This document shows, piece after piece, positions 32,593 through 41,678 of a stretch of 64,000 nucleotides of DNA. The notes beneath the pieces are model-generated. The model searched no databases and had not been told where the DNA came from. It worked only from the letters and a program-made list of their open reading frames with translations. The first letter of the stretch is position 1, and every line of letters starts with the position of its first letter. Location of the stretch: contig NZ_BOSG01000001.1 in NCBI RefSeq assembly GCF_018403225.1, positions 1,116,001 to 1,180,000 on the forward strand, written 5' to 3'. The stretch comes from Paenibacillus sp. J23TS9. GTDB lineage: Bacteria > Bacillota > Bacilli > Paenibacillales > Paenibacillaceae. Made by a program: the position numbers and the translations under genes.

Positions 32593-33507
32593 TTGAATTA
32601 TAGCTTGGATATAAAATTCGAACCCGTTCATGAATTTATGAACAGCCTGCATTCCTACATATGCCGCAAATCACACAAAAAAATAGACCTCGCCCCTTGT
32701 TGGGCCATCGAAACCAAAGAAAAGCTAACACCTGAATTTGCCCAAACGCTTGATGACATGCTGATTAACGGAGACTGGAGTTTTGCCTATCTAATGGCGT
32801 TCCTTGTTCCAGAGGGCCTTGGTGTAGATGGTTTTTTATCTTGGTTTAGGCAATTAAGCATTCATCAACTTATTGAGCTATTCGAAGCAAATGGTAATGA
32901 ATTCCCTGAGGATGACATTGAAGTTTTTCAGGAAAAAACAAGCTCCATGTTTCAGCAATGGTACGAGCAATATTTTAGATTTGTAGATCAGGAGATTCTG
33001 ACTGCGCTCGAAAAAGAAAAAGTGGCGAGAGTCAACCGTCTGATTGAAGTTCAAGGAGAAGAGTTTGTAGACGAAACAACAAATGGAATGATCTTTAAAC
33101 CAATACCTGGCGTGCAGGAGCTGCTTCTGGTTCCTCAGTATCATTTTCAACCGCTCAATATCGTTTCTCAATATGGTTCCAAGCTGATCTGTCATTATAA
33201 CGCTCGAATTTATTTGGGGGATGAGGAACTGATTCCAACGCATGATCTGCGAACACTTCGGAGTCTTGGGGAGAAAAACCGTTTGAAAATTTTAAGGTTC
33301 CTGCATAAAGGTCCCCGTACATTCACCGAAATTGTGAGTCATCTTAAGCTATCCAAAGGAATCACCCACGATCACATCTCGAAGCTTCGCAGCGCAGGGG
33401 TGCTATATGCGCATTTTGAAGGGGAAAACCTGACGGAATACAGTCTGAGAAAACGTGCGCTCTATCAGGTTCAAGAGCGATTGATGCACTATATCGAGGA
33501 AGGATAA
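32593..33507 (+). CDS. Winged-helix (ArsR-like) transcriptional regulator
   Basis: A 304-residue protein with a large N-terminal domain of unknown fold (about 1-210, DUF5937-like in organisation) and a C-terminal ArsR-type winged helix (about 215-300: 'LRTLRSLGEKNRLKILRFLH', recognition region 'SHLKLSKGITHDHISKLRSAG'). TTG at 32593 has GGGAGGATAAA upstream. The peptide ABC importer follows after a terminator, and half-sites AGAACT/AGTTCT occur both before this gene and over the importer promoter. I infer it controls itself and the importer. The ligand is unknown, perhaps a peptide. Confidence 0.82.
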   Translation: MNYSLDIKFEPVHEFMNSLHSYICRKSHKKIDLAPCWAIETKEKLTPEFAQTLDDMLINGDWSFAYLMAFLVPEGLGVDGFLSWFRQLSIHQLIELFEANGNEFPEDDIEVFQEKTSSMFQQWYEQYFRFVDQEILTALEKEKVARVNRLIEVQGEEFVDETTNGMIFKPIPGVQELLLVPQYHFQPLNIVSQYGSKLICHYNARIYLGDEELIPTHDLRTLRSLGEKNRLKILRFLHKGPRTFTEIVSHLKLSKGITHDHISKLRSAGVLYAHFEGENLTEYSLRKRALYQVQERLMHYIEEG

Positions 33508-33531
33508 TATTATAAGATATCACATGAGATA

Positions 33532-33573
33532 AGGCCTCCTGATTTGCTATTTGGCAAGCAGGGAGGTCTTTTT
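33532..33573 (+). terminator. Terminator between regulator and peptide importer
   Basis: AGGCCTCCTG-TTTGC pairs with GCAAGCAGGGAGGTCT (one bulge), then TTTTT. Confidence 0.85.
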
Positions 33574-33678
33574 AATGTTCTCATTTTTCAATCGGATCAA
33601 GTAGTTCTTCAGGAGCACTTTTCACAAATAGAAAAAGTTACAGAAAATTACTCTGAATTATTTTCAGAAAACTTTTTA

Positions 33679-33716
33679 AGTTCTCTATTTACAGAACTAC
33701 AAATGGTTTCTATAAT
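33679..33716 (+). promoter_or_regulatory. Sigma-A promoter with overlapping operator of the peptide importer
   Basis: TTTACA (33688-33693), 17-base spacer, TATAAT (33711-33716). The dyad AGTTCT-N8-AGAACT (33679-33698) covers the -35. Upstream, a larger imperfect palindrome (about 33632-33677) has arms AAAAAGTT/AACTTTTT and TCTGAA/TTCAGA. Confidence 0.75.
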
Positions 33717-33797
33717 AAACATTAATCAATGGTATCTTAAATCATACTTATCTTATAGGAATGATTAGTAAATCGGAAAAATAGGAGGTTGTTCTTT

Positions 33798-35543
33798 ATG
33801 AAAAAAGGCGTTTATTTATTAACATCACTACTCATTGTTGGTTCCCTGGTGCTCTCGGCATGCTCGGATCAAAAGGATACGGCGTCATCCGGCAGTACAA
33901 CACAAACCGAACAAGGCTCGAAAGATCAGCCGGCTGCAGCTCCAGGCGGAGAGTCCGGACTCAACGAACCTTTTACGGCAACGGATATGTCTAAGCTTCC
34001 AGCAGTTGCCAAGCAGCGCACGGATACGATTATCGTTGGTTTAACCGATCCGAGCGGTGCGTTCACACCATACTTTACACAAAGCGGATACGACGGCAAC
34101 GTCAACTCGCTGCTGTTCGGATCACTGGTAACCGTGGATGAGAAGGGTCTTCCAATTCCAGATTTGGCTGAGAAATGGGATATTTCAGATGATCAGCTGA
34201 CATATACATATCATCTTCGCAAGGATTTGAAATTCAGTGACGGATCTCCAATGACAGCAGATGACGTCGCTTTCACATGGACGATCCAGTTCGATAAAGC
34301 CTATGATGGTGACTCTATGGTTCCAACACTCCCTGTAAAGGGTGCGCAAGAATATAAGGAAGGCAAGGCTGCGAGCATTTCAGGCATCAAGATCATTGAT
34401 CCACAGACGATATCCGTTACGCTGGAAAAACCTAATGCAACGGCACTGGTCATGTTAGGTGATAAGGTCTTGTCCAAGGCTTACTACGGTAAGGATTATA
34501 AGTTTGGCCAACTGGAATATATTAAGAAGCTTCATTCCACTCCGGTCGGTAACGGACCATACAAACTGGAGAAATTCATTCCGGGTCAGGAAGTCCGTTT
34601 CGTTGCCAATGAGAACTATTACAAAGGCAAACCGAAAACGGAGCATTTTATTTACAAAACCTCCGAAGGCGATACTTGGCAGTATCTCGAAACAGGTGAA
34701 ATTGACTACTCTTCGTTCAGCGCCACCACGGAAAATATCGATAAGCTGAAGAGTCTTGGATTCGTAAATATCATCCCTTACACGCCAAGTACGTATGGAT
34801 ATCTGCAGGTGAACCTGGAGCATGAAGCACTGAAGGACAAGAAAGTACGCCAAGCGCTGACCTACGGACTGGATCGTAAAAGTATTTATGTGGATGCTAA
34901 CCAAGGTGCAGGCTCCGTAGCTAACATTCCATCTTCACCTATTTCCTGGGCTTATACGGAAGAAGGGATCAATCCATACAAATTTGATACGGAAAAAGCC
35001 AAGCAGCTTCTGGAGGAAGCTGGCTGGAAGGAAGGCGCAGGCGGTATCCGTGAGAAGGACGGGAAGCAGCTCTCCATCCATTTCCTTGGATCCAAGAGCA
35101 AACAGACGGATATCTTCATTGCAGTAGCGAAAGAAAACTTCCAAGCCATCGGCGTGAAATTTGAACCTGAAGTATTTGCTGACTTTAACTCTCTGGTATC
35201 TAAAATGGAAAGCGGGGATTACGATCTCGTATCCTTCTCCACACCCATGCTGACGGATCCTTCGGACGGTTTGGTGCAGTTCCTGGACGGAGAGATTAAA
35301 GCCTACGACAATCCTAAGCTCAAAGAGCTGTATGAAAAAGGCTTAGCAACTTCTGATATTGAAGAACGCAAAAAAGTATATAAAGAAATCTTCCAGCTCC
35401 TGAATGATGAGCTTCCAATTATCTTTACGAACTATAAGAAAACCGTCTATGGGTATAATGGACGGATCGATAACTTGGCCGTTAGCCCGTTTGTTGGCTT
35501 GGCAAACAGTCTTCCAGACTGGTCGCTTAAGCCGGCACAATAA
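33798..35543 (+). CDS. Peptide ABC transporter substrate-binding lipoprotein (family 5)
   Basis: A 581-residue OppA/DppA-type binding protein. Lipobox LSAC near residue 22, then a Ser/Thr/Gln/Gly linker. Family features include 'LAEKWDISDDQLTYTYHLRK', 'FSDGSPMTADDVAFTW', 'GNGPYKLEKFIPGQEV' and 'LTYGLDRKSIYVDANQ'. It binds oligopeptides or similar compounds outside the membrane and hands them to the permeases encoded next. ATG at 33798 has TAGGAGG nine bases upstream; the in-frame TTG at 33789 directly abuts that site. First gene of a complete five-gene importer. An 11-pair stem-loop follows its stop. Confidence 0.93.
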   Translation: MKKGVYLLTSLLIVGSLVLSACSDQKDTASSGSTTQTEQGSKDQPAAAPGGESGLNEPFTATDMSKLPAVAKQRTDTIIVGLTDPSGAFTPYFTQSGYDGNVNSLLFGSLVTVDEKGLPIPDLAEKWDISDDQLTYTYHLRKDLKFSDGSPMTADDVAFTWTIQFDKAYDGDSMVPTLPVKGAQEYKEGKAASISGIKIIDPQTISVTLEKPNATALVMLGDKVLSKAYYGKDYKFGQLEYIKKLHSTPVGNGPYKLEKFIPGQEVRFVANENYYKGKPKTEHFIYKTSEGDTWQYLETGEIDYSSFSATTENIDKLKSLGFVNIIPYTPSTYGYLQVNLEHEALKDKKVRQALTYGLDRKSIYVDANQGAGSVANIPSSPISWAYTEEGINPYKFDTEKAKQLLEEAGWKEGAGGIREKDGKQLSIHFLGSKSKQTDIFIAVAKENFQAIGVKFEPEVFADFNSLVSKMESGDYDLVSFSTPMLTDPSDGLVQFLDGEIKAYDNPKLKELYEKGLATSDIEERKKVYKEIFQLLNDELPIIFTNYKKTVYGYNGRIDNLAVSPFVGLANSLPDWSLKPAQ

Positions 35544-35560
35544 TCCGTAAAAAACATTTC

Positions 35561-35601
35561 GTCCCTCGCCCCGAGCGCAGCATGGTAAACGGGCGGGGGA
35601 C
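35561..35601 (+). promoter_or_regulatory. Intercistronic stem-loop after the peptide-binding protein gene
   Basis: GTCCCTCGCCC (35561-35571) pairs over 11 positions (one T-G) with GGGCGGGGGAC (35591-35601). No T-run; same position and type as the hairpin at 7333-7377. Confidence 0.7.
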
Positions 35602-35619
35602 AATGCGATTAGGAGGCTA

Positions 35620-36579
35620 ATGATGAGTGCTTATTTAACGAAACGGATCAGTTATATGCTGATTATCCTACTGGCTGCATCACTTTTGATTTTTAGCCTG
35701 TATGCTTTGACACCAGGGGATTACATCAGCAACAATATCAAGCTTAGCCCCGAACGCAAGGCGGAGCTGAGGGAAATCTACGGCTTGAACAAGCCGCTGC
35801 TCGAACGTTACGGCATATGGATGAAGAATGCGATTCATGGTGATTTAGGTTATTCCTTGGCACAACAGAAACCGGTTCTGACCCTGTTTAACGAATATAT
35901 TTGGAATTCCTTTCTGCTCGCCATCGTGTCCACGTTTTTGACCTGGCTGATTGCCGTGATCGTCGGCGTCGTGTCAGCGTATAAGCAATATTCATGGTTT
36001 GATACGCTGATGACGATCCTTATTTTTGCAGCGATGTCTCTGCCATCGTTTTTTATCGGTTTATTCCTGATTAAAATACTAGCGGTCGATCTGAAGTGGC
36101 TACCACCAGGAGGCATGCTGACCACAGGCACCAATGCCGTGGGCATGGCTTATTTTAAGGAAGTAGTGCATCATATGACGCTTCCGGTGATTGTCATGAC
36201 GCTGCTTGGCGTGGGTTCACTGAGCCGTTACTTCCGCAGCAGTATGATCGATGTCATTAAGCAGGATTATATCCGGACTGCACGGGCCAAAGGGCTTAAA
36301 GAGAGCAAAGTACTTTTCAGGCATGCACTGCGTAATGCACTCTTGCCGGCTATTACCTTGGTTGGGTTTGAGCTTCCGGCATTATTTGGCGGATCCATTA
36401 TTATTGAGAAAATTTTTAACTGGCCGGGGATAGGCCAGCTGTACATGCAGTCCTTTGGACTACGGGATTATCCGCTGCTCATGGGGTTCACCATGCTAAT
36501 AGCTATACTTACCGTTATTGGAACACTTATATCCGATGTGCTGTATCAAATTGCTGATCCGCGTGTCCGGCTGCACTAG
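35620..36579 (+). CDS. Peptide ABC transporter permease (OppB/DppB type)
   Basis: A 319-residue permease with six membrane segments. Start region 'LTKRISYMLIILLAASLLIF' and the glycine-rich DppB features 'HGDLGYSLAQQKPV', ATPase-docking 'YIRTARAKGLKESKVLFRHA' and 'FNWPGIGQL' are typical. AGGAGG precedes tandem ATG codons at 35620 and 35623. Partner of the next permease. Confidence 0.93.
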   Translation: MMSAYLTKRISYMLIILLAASLLIFSLYALTPGDYISNNIKLSPERKAELREIYGLNKPLLERYGIWMKNAIHGDLGYSLAQQKPVLTLFNEYIWNSFLLAIVSTFLTWLIAVIVGVVSAYKQYSWFDTLMTILIFAAMSLPSFFIGLFLIKILAVDLKWLPPGGMLTTGTNAVGMAYFKEVVHHMTLPVIVMTLLGVGSLSRYFRSSMIDVIKQDYIRTARAKGLKESKVLFRHALRNALLPAITLVGFELPALFGGSIIIEKIFNWPGIGQLYMQSFGLRDYPLLMGFTMLIAILTVIGTLISDVLYQIADPRVRLH

Positions 36580-36597
36580 AAAAGGGGGAAATATTTC

Positions 36598-37527
36598 ATG
36601 TCACTGAACAGCACACCGCTGCCCGGGGCGATCGGGGCCAAGAAATCCTTGGCGAAATCATCCTCCTTATTTGGGCAGTCGATGCAAAAGCTGCTTAAGA
36701 ATAAGCTTGCGATTACGGGGTTAGTGGTTGTCGTTATGATGTTGTTAGCTTGTTTTATCGGACCATTCTTCTCGCCGTACACAGATAATAAAGTGAATAT
36801 GGCGATGATGAATAAGGCACCAAACCTGAAGCATTGGCTTGGAACCGATGCACTTGGAAGAGATGTACTGACACGTGTGCTTCAGGCCGGCCGCATTTCG
36901 TTGACTGTCGGTTTTGCGTCTATGGTACTCTCTGTATTTATCGGATCACTACTCGGAGCTATCGCGGGTTACTACAGAGGCATTGTGGATCAGGTAATTA
37001 TGCGGATTGCCGATTTGCTGCTTACGATACCAGGTCTGCCGCTGTTGTTCATTGGAGGCTCACTGTTATCGGAATGGAAGGTACCAACCGAATATAGGAT
37101 GTATATTGTAATGTTCATGCTTGGATTCGTAAACTGGCCTGGTCTGGCGCGCATGGTAAGAGGCCAGATGCTGAGTTTGCGGGAGCGCGAATTTATGCAG
37201 GCGGCAGTGGTTCTCGGGCTGCGTGACCGGCGTAAGCTGTTCAATCATTTACTGCCGAACATTTTCCCGCTGCTGATCGTCATTGCGACCTTAAATATCG
37301 GCGGCTCGATTCTGAGTGAATCCGTGCTCAGCTTCTTCGGTCTCGGAGTGATGGCACCGACGCCAACATGGGGGAATATGATCGATGCGGCTAATAATCT
37401 GATTGACTTCCAGGAACGCCCTTGGCTATGGATTCCTCCAGGCTTTTCCATCTTTGCGACAGTCATTGCCATTAATATTTTTGGCGATGGTCTCAGAGAT
37501 GTTCTTGATCCTAAACAGAAGAGGTAG
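36598..37527 (+). CDS. Peptide ABC transporter permease (OppC/DppC type)
   Basis: A 309-residue permease with a cytoplasmic N-terminus and six membrane segments. Family signatures: 'HWLGTDALGRDVLTRVLQAG' (periplasmic-type loop), 'REREFMQAAVVLGLRDRRKL' (EAA docking loop) and 'FFGLGVMAPTPTWGNMI'. GGGGGAAA lies before ATG. Nineteen bases separate it from the previous gene and fifteen from the first ATPase gene. Confidence 0.93.
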   Translation: MSLNSTPLPGAIGAKKSLAKSSSLFGQSMQKLLKNKLAITGLVVVVMMLLACFIGPFFSPYTDNKVNMAMMNKAPNLKHWLGTDALGRDVLTRVLQAGRISLTVGFASMVLSVFIGSLLGAIAGYYRGIVDQVIMRIADLLLTIPGLPLLFIGGSLLSEWKVPTEYRMYIVMFMLGFVNWPGLARMVRGQMLSLREREFMQAAVVLGLRDRRKLFNHLLPNIFPLLIVIATLNIGGSILSESVLSFFGLGVMAPTPTWGNMIDAANNLIDFQERPWLWIPPGFSIFATVIAINIFGDGLRDVLDPKQKR

Positions 37528-37541
37528 GTGGGAGACTTCCT

Positions 37542-38525
37542 ATGAAAGATTTAATTAAAATAGACCATCTCAGCACTTATTTCGATAATGGCAATGGTAA
37601 GGTCAAAGCGGTTGACGATATCAGTCTGCGTGTGCGCGAAGGTGAAACCGTATGTATCGTAGGCGAGTCCGGCTGCGGAAAAAGCGTTACCGCAATGTCC
37701 ATCATGGGTCTAGTCGAGGAGCCTGGAGGTAGGGTCGTCAACGGTCAAATCCATTTTGATGGAAAAGATCTGCTTCAGTTAAGTAAAAATGAACTGCGGA
37801 CGATCCGTGGTAACGATATTTCGATGATTTTTCAGGAGCCAATGTCATCCCTGAATCCGGTTCTGAAGATCGGGGAGCAAATCATGGAGCCTTTGATCGT
37901 TCATCAAAATCTGAGTAAAAAAGAAGCGCGCGAGCGGGCTATTCAGCTGATTGAACAGGTGGGGATTTCGAGAGCTGGACAGATTGTGGATTCCTATCCG
38001 CATGAGCTGAGTGGCGGGATGCTGCAGCGGATTATGATTGCCATTGCCATATCCGGTAATCCAAAGCTGCTTATCGCCGATGAACCAACGACAGCGCTTG
38101 ATGTTACCATTCAGGCTCAAATTCTGGATATGCTGCGACAGTTTAAGGAACAGTCCAACATGTCTATCATGCTGATTACGCATGACCTCGGCGTTGTGGC
38201 CGAGATGGCGGATTATGTTATTGTCATGTATGCAGGCAAAATTGTGGAAGAAGGCGAAGTCGTCAAGCTCTTCCAATCGCCAAAACATCCGTACACACAG
38301 GGTTTATTGAAGTCCAAGCCAGTCATTAATCAGCGCCAGGATGAACTATATTCCATTCCGGGTCAAGTACCGAATCCGCTTGAATTGACAGAATCCTGTT
38401 ATTTTCATGACCGCTGCGAGCACTGCATGGATATTTGCAGAACAAAACAGCCCAAGCTGAGTGAAGTTGCCGCGCAACAAAAGGCTGCTTGCTGGCTGTA
38501 TGAGGAGGCGGTCGTGCATGTCTGA
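37542..38525 (+). CDS. Peptide ABC transporter ATP-binding protein (OppD/DppD type)
   Basis: A 327-residue cytoplasmic ATPase. Walker A GESGCGKS (about 44-51), Q-loop in MIFQEPMSSLNP, signature LSGGMLQR (about 155-162), Walker B LLIADEPT (about 176-183), H-loop in LITHDLG. The C-terminal extension carries the Cys pattern C-x7-C-x2-C-x3-C (CYFHDRCEHCMDIC) expected for the iron-sulfur or oligopeptide extension of these ATPases. It overlaps the next ATPase gene by eight bases. Confidence 0.93.
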   Translation: MKDLIKIDHLSTYFDNGNGKVKAVDDISLRVREGETVCIVGESGCGKSVTAMSIMGLVEEPGGRVVNGQIHFDGKDLLQLSKNELRTIRGNDISMIFQEPMSSLNPVLKIGEQIMEPLIVHQNLSKKEARERAIQLIEQVGISRAGQIVDSYPHELSGGMLQRIMIAIAISGNPKLLIADEPTTALDVTIQAQILDMLRQFKEQSNMSIMLITHDLGVVAEMADYVIVMYAGKIVEEGEVVKLFQSPKHPYTQGLLKSKPVINQRQDELYSIPGQVPNPLELTESCYFHDRCEHCMDICRTKQPKLSEVAAQQKAACWLYEEAVVHV

Positions 38526-39483
38526 TGCATTGCTTGAAGTCAACCATCTTAAGAAGTACTTTCCGATCCAGAAAGGATTGCTGAACCGGACTGTAGGTCA
38601 TGTGAAGGCAGTCGATGATATTAGTATATCGATTCAAAAGGGTGAAACGTTTGGCCTTGTCGGTGAATCTGGCAGCGGCAAGAGTACAGTGGGCAAGACC
38701 ATTATTCGACTGACGGAAAAGACAGAGGGAGAGGTCAAGTTCAAAGGCGTCGATTTGTACAGCCTATCTCCTCAAGAGCTTCGCAAGATTCGCCCAAGCA
38801 TGCAGCTGATTTTTCAGGATCCTTATAGCTCGCTTAATCCAAGGGTTCGGGTAGGCGATGCGATAGGTGAAGCGCTGCTGGATCATGGGCTCGTGCCCAA
38901 AGCAGAGGTCCGGGACCGTGTGCTCGAGGTGCTTCAATCATGCGGTCTGTCATCCTATCACATTAACCGGTTTCCGCATGAATTTTCGGGAGGACAGCGT
39001 CAGCGGATTGGCATTGCGCGCGCTCTCGTGTTGAATCCGGATCTAATCATTGCCGATGAACCCGTATCCGCTCTGGACGTATCGATTCAAGCTCAGATTA
39101 TCAACCTGTTCCGCAAGCTGCAGGAGACACGTGGTCTAACGTACTTGTTTATCTCTCATGATCTGAGCGTGGTTGAGCATCTATGCTCCCGGATTGGGGT
39201 TATGTATCTGGGATCGATGATGGAGACAGCATCCCGGGATGAGCTCTTCAGAAACCCGCTTCATCCCTATACCAAGGCTTTACTATCGGCAGTTCCCATT
39301 CCTATTCCAAAGCTTAAACGTGAACGGATCGTCCTGAAAGGGGATATTCCAAACCCTGCGGATCCGCCAGCCGGATGCAAATTCCATACACGCTGTCCAT
39401 TTGCTGTAGGACGCTGCAAGGAAGAAGTACCTGTATTCCGCGACGCGGGCGGAGGGCACTTTGTAGCTTGTCATTTGGTATGA
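38518..39483 (+). CDS. Peptide ABC transporter ATP-binding protein (OppF/DppF type)
   Basis: A 321-residue second ATPase, forming a heterodimer with the previous one. It starts MSDALLEVNHLKKYFPIQKG, typical of OppF. Walker A GESGSGKST, signature FSGGQRQRIGIAR, Walker B LIIADEPVSALD, H-loop SHDLSV, and a C-terminal Cys-containing extension (GCKFHTRCPFAVGRC). GAGGAGG lies upstream of ATG at 38518. It ends the operon before a strong bidirectional terminator. Confidence 0.93.
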   Translation: MSDALLEVNHLKKYFPIQKGLLNRTVGHVKAVDDISISIQKGETFGLVGESGSGKSTVGKTIIRLTEKTEGEVKFKGVDLYSLSPQELRKIRPSMQLIFQDPYSSLNPRVRVGDAIGEALLDHGLVPKAEVRDRVLEVLQSCGLSSYHINRFPHEFSGGQRQRIGIARALVLNPDLIIADEPVSALDVSIQAQIINLFRKLQETRGLTYLFISHDLSVVEHLCSRIGVMYLGSMMETASRDELFRNPLHPYTKALLSAVPIPIPKLKRERIVLKGDIPNPADPPAGCKFHTRCPFAVGRCKEEVPVFRDAGGGHFVACHLV

Positions 39484-39502
39484 CGTACCGAGATATCATT
39501 AT

Positions 39503-39535
39503 CAAAGGCATAGTCCGAAATGGACTATGCCTTTG
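39503..39535 (+). terminator. Bidirectional terminator after the peptide importer operon
   Basis: CAAAGGCATAGTCC-GAAAT-GGACTATGCCTTTG, perfect 14-pair stem between convergent genes. Confidence 0.88.
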
Positions 39536-39546
39536 ATATGTTCACG

Positions 39547-40125
39547 TTACGCTTCTTGTATATGTATAATTTTCACTTGATGCCATGTCTGACTCCAATT
39601 TTTCTTCATTACACGTCTTTCGTAAATTTCCGCATGATCTTTGGATTGTACATAGTAGGGAGTGGATCTTACCGTCATATCGATCACATCCTGAATTCCA
39701 TGTGGAGCTGTCAGAATTAATTGGTTATGTTCACCTAAAGTTAGTCCAAGTGAGGTCACTGTCTCAGGAAAGTTCGCAATAGCATCCACCGAGGAGGTGA
39801 AAGGAGGCATATTGTTGATGAGATGCATTCGGGCTTCGTTTTTCACAGACCAGGGGACATGAGGGTTGATCGAGAACAGCTTCTTCTCCAGTTCTTTTTC
39901 AACAGCTTCATCGCAGCAGTTTGGGTCAAAATAGACGACATCAACGTCCGGCAGTGGAGTCCGATCTGAAAATTCATGCAGAACATCCCAAATTTTCGAA
40001 CGAACAAATCCCGCACATACCCACCAATCCGGAAGCTGCAACGTTTTGGCAGTATATAGAATATCCATCATCCATGTATCTTCTTGGACGAGTTGAATGA
40101 TGTCCCGCTCATTTTTTATGATCAA
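39547..40125 (-). CDS. Nucleotidyltransferase family protein (DUF925-like)
   Basis: A 192-residue protein with the family features 'LPDWWVCAGFVRSKIWDVLH' (Gly-Phe-Val-Arg nucleotide-binding segment), 'LPDVDVVYFDP' (paired Asp of a minimal nucleotidyltransferase) and 'WSVKNEARMH'. The target molecule is unknown. It starts at TTG 40125 with TAGGAGGG six bases upstream. Single gene, convergent with the peptide importer and divergent from a small secreted protein gene. Confidence 0.85.
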   Translation of the reverse strand: MIIKNERDIIQLVQEDTWMMDILYTAKTLQLPDWWVCAGFVRSKIWDVLHEFSDRTPLPDVDVVYFDPNCCDEAVEKELEKKLFSINPHVPWSVKNEARMHLINNMPPFTSSVDAIANFPETVTSLGLTLGEHNQLILTAPHGIQDVIDMTVRSTPYYVQSKDHAEIYERRVMKKNWSQTWHQVKIIHIQEA

Positions 40126-40296
40126 AACGATCCCTCCTAGAACGAATATGACTATTATAAATCAATAGCTGGAGACAGTGAAAAATAAATCTATCGAAAT
40201 TCATAAAAAATTCTTTTAAAAAGTCGTAACTTGTCTGCTTCTAAAACGTTATATGAGGTGTATTCCAATATTACCCATATAAGGACAGGTGAGAGA

Positions 40297-40809
40297 ATGA
40301 AGAAATCTAATTTTCGCAAACTTCTATCCATGACCGTTGCTGTCTCCGCGCTCAGCATGCTGCTGGCTACCGGGGCAGGAGCCGAATCGTACGCCGCCGA
40401 CAATACTTCTACTTCTTCTGCAGTGATTGAGCCGGGTGCTCTCACACCACCTCCACCAACAGAGTTTAGTCCTCTCAGCATTAGCGGAAACTACCAATAT
40501 TTGGCCGCGGGTAATGCAACGATTAGCGCGATCGGTAACGGGCAGCTTCGGATTAATGCAGACACGGCAGCAAAATCTAGCGTGGATACCATTAAAGCCT
40601 ATGTATCTCTGCAACGTTATACAGGTACAAGTTGGGTTGATGTATCCAATACGACTTTCTCAAAAAACAACACCGATTTTGTAGTTGGGGATGCGCTCTT
40701 TACTGGCGTTAAAGCCTTCTATTATCGTGTTGCCTGCACGCATTCGATTAACAAGGGTGGACTCTACGAGCAAAGCATCGAATATTCGGACTTTGTTTTA
40801 GCTTACTAA
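40297..40809 (+). CDS. Small secreted protein (DUF6147-like)
   Basis: A 170-residue exported protein: signal peptide 'NFRKLLSMTVAVSALSMLLA' with cleavage likely after GAGA or ESYA, a Pro-rich spacer (LTPPPPTEF), and a beta-rich domain with 'VSLQRYTGTSWVDVSN' and 'FYYRVACTHSINKGGLYEQS'. The layout resembles DUF6147 proteins of Firmicutes, assignment tentative. ATG at 40297 has GGTGAGAG upstream and begins the basic end of the signal peptide; an in-frame ATG at 40231 would add 22 non-signal residues. Function unknown. Confidence 0.72.
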   Translation: MKKSNFRKLLSMTVAVSALSMLLATGAGAESYAADNTSTSSAVIEPGALTPPPPTEFSPLSISGNYQYLAAGNATISAIGNGQLRINADTAAKSSVDTIKAYVSLQRYTGTSWVDVSNTTFSKNNTDFVVGDALFTGVKAFYYRVACTHSINKGGLYEQSIEYSDFVLAY

Positions 40810-40820
40810 TTTAGAAATAA

Positions 40821-40854
40821 AGAAGCGGCGAACTTTTCAGTTCGCCGCTTCTTT
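40821..40854 (+). terminator. Bidirectional terminator
   Basis: AGAAGCGGCGAAC-TTTTCA-GTTCGCCGCTTCT, perfect 13-pair stem with T or A tracts on both sides. Confidence 0.93.
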
Positions 40855-40862
40855 ATTTCGTA

Positions 40863-41678
40863 CTAAGGGATTTGCATCAATGATTTATACACTTCGACCA
40901 ACTCATTTTTCTGAAGATTGCTGGAAAACTGAATGATCAGCGATTGATGGGCTCCGAGTAATTGATTATATACACCCGGGCTATAATATAATTCATCATT
41001 ACCTAACTTTAATTTTTCTGTGTCTATGGGAACCGTTGAAATGGTTGATTGATAGGTTTTTAATTTCATGATGTGTATCCAAAGTACATGCTGCTCTTTA
41101 TCGGTGTATTTTAATGAAATCCTGTCATATTTGCTTCCATCTTCTGTTGGAAAGGAAAGGGTGTAATTTTCAAAACTATATTCTTCAGGCATCTGATTTA
41201 TTTCAGGCAGTACGAATGATAGTTTGGATTTTAATTCCTCTCTGTTAGGAGGTTCACTTACACTGTTTCTAACTTCCGATGACTCCAAACGGGCAAAATT
41301 GTCATTCTCGCCTTCCGGACTGAAATATTTTTCCGGTAATTCCGTTTTGGGAGTAACTAGATTTGAAGGAACTTCACCATTTCTGATAATGATATTCATC
41401 ATGCCGTTACCCAAATCGACGACAGATTTCATGATAGGGGAGATAGCTGTAGTTACGCCAGGAGGACTGAATAATATAGCTCCCGCGATAAATGAAGCAG
41501 CAACAATGCCGCTGAGCTGCATACGACGTCTACGTTTGCGCTTTTGGTTAATCTGTTCAATTTCAGCCTGAACCTTTTTCCAGGATGCTTTCTTGCTTTC
41601 GTCGGACGTTAACGAGGATGAAGAAACCGCTCGGTCGAAAGCGACCTCAAACCATTCTTCATATTTTTCGCTTTTCAT
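40863..41678 (-). CDS. Probable anti-sigma factor, membrane-anchored (DUF4367-like)
   Basis: A 271-residue single-pass protein: cytoplasmic N-terminus of about 50 residues, one membrane segment at about 54-73 (LSGIVAASFIAGAILFSPPG), and an extracytoplasmic part with a DUF4367-like C-terminal domain. ATG at 41678 has GGGGGATTAAGG upstream and overlaps the sigma-factor gene by 20 bases, the usual arrangement for a cognate anti-sigma factor. The zinc-type H-x3-C-x2-C motif of ZAS proteins is absent. Likely holds the sigma factor inactive until an envelope signal; that is inferred from arrangement. Confidence 0.78.
   Translation of the reverse strand: MKSEKYEEWFEVAFDRAVSSSSLTSDESKKASWKKVQAEIEQINQKRKRRRRMQLSGIVAASFIAGAILFSPPGVTTAISPIMKSVVDLGNGMMNIIIRNGEVPSNLVTPKTELPEKYFSPEGENDNFARLESSEVRNSVSEPPNREELKSKLSFVLPEINQMPEEYSFENYTLSFPTEDGSKYDRISLKYTDKEQHVLWIHIMKLKTYQSTISTVPIDTEKLKLGNDELYYSPGVYNQLLGAHQSLIIQFSSNLQKNELVEVYKSLMQIP

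Noticed and set aside
33544..33768. A 74-codon plus-strand frame before the peptide importer
   Set aside because: It runs through a terminator hairpin and the importer promoter with its operator, so it cannot be one transcript.
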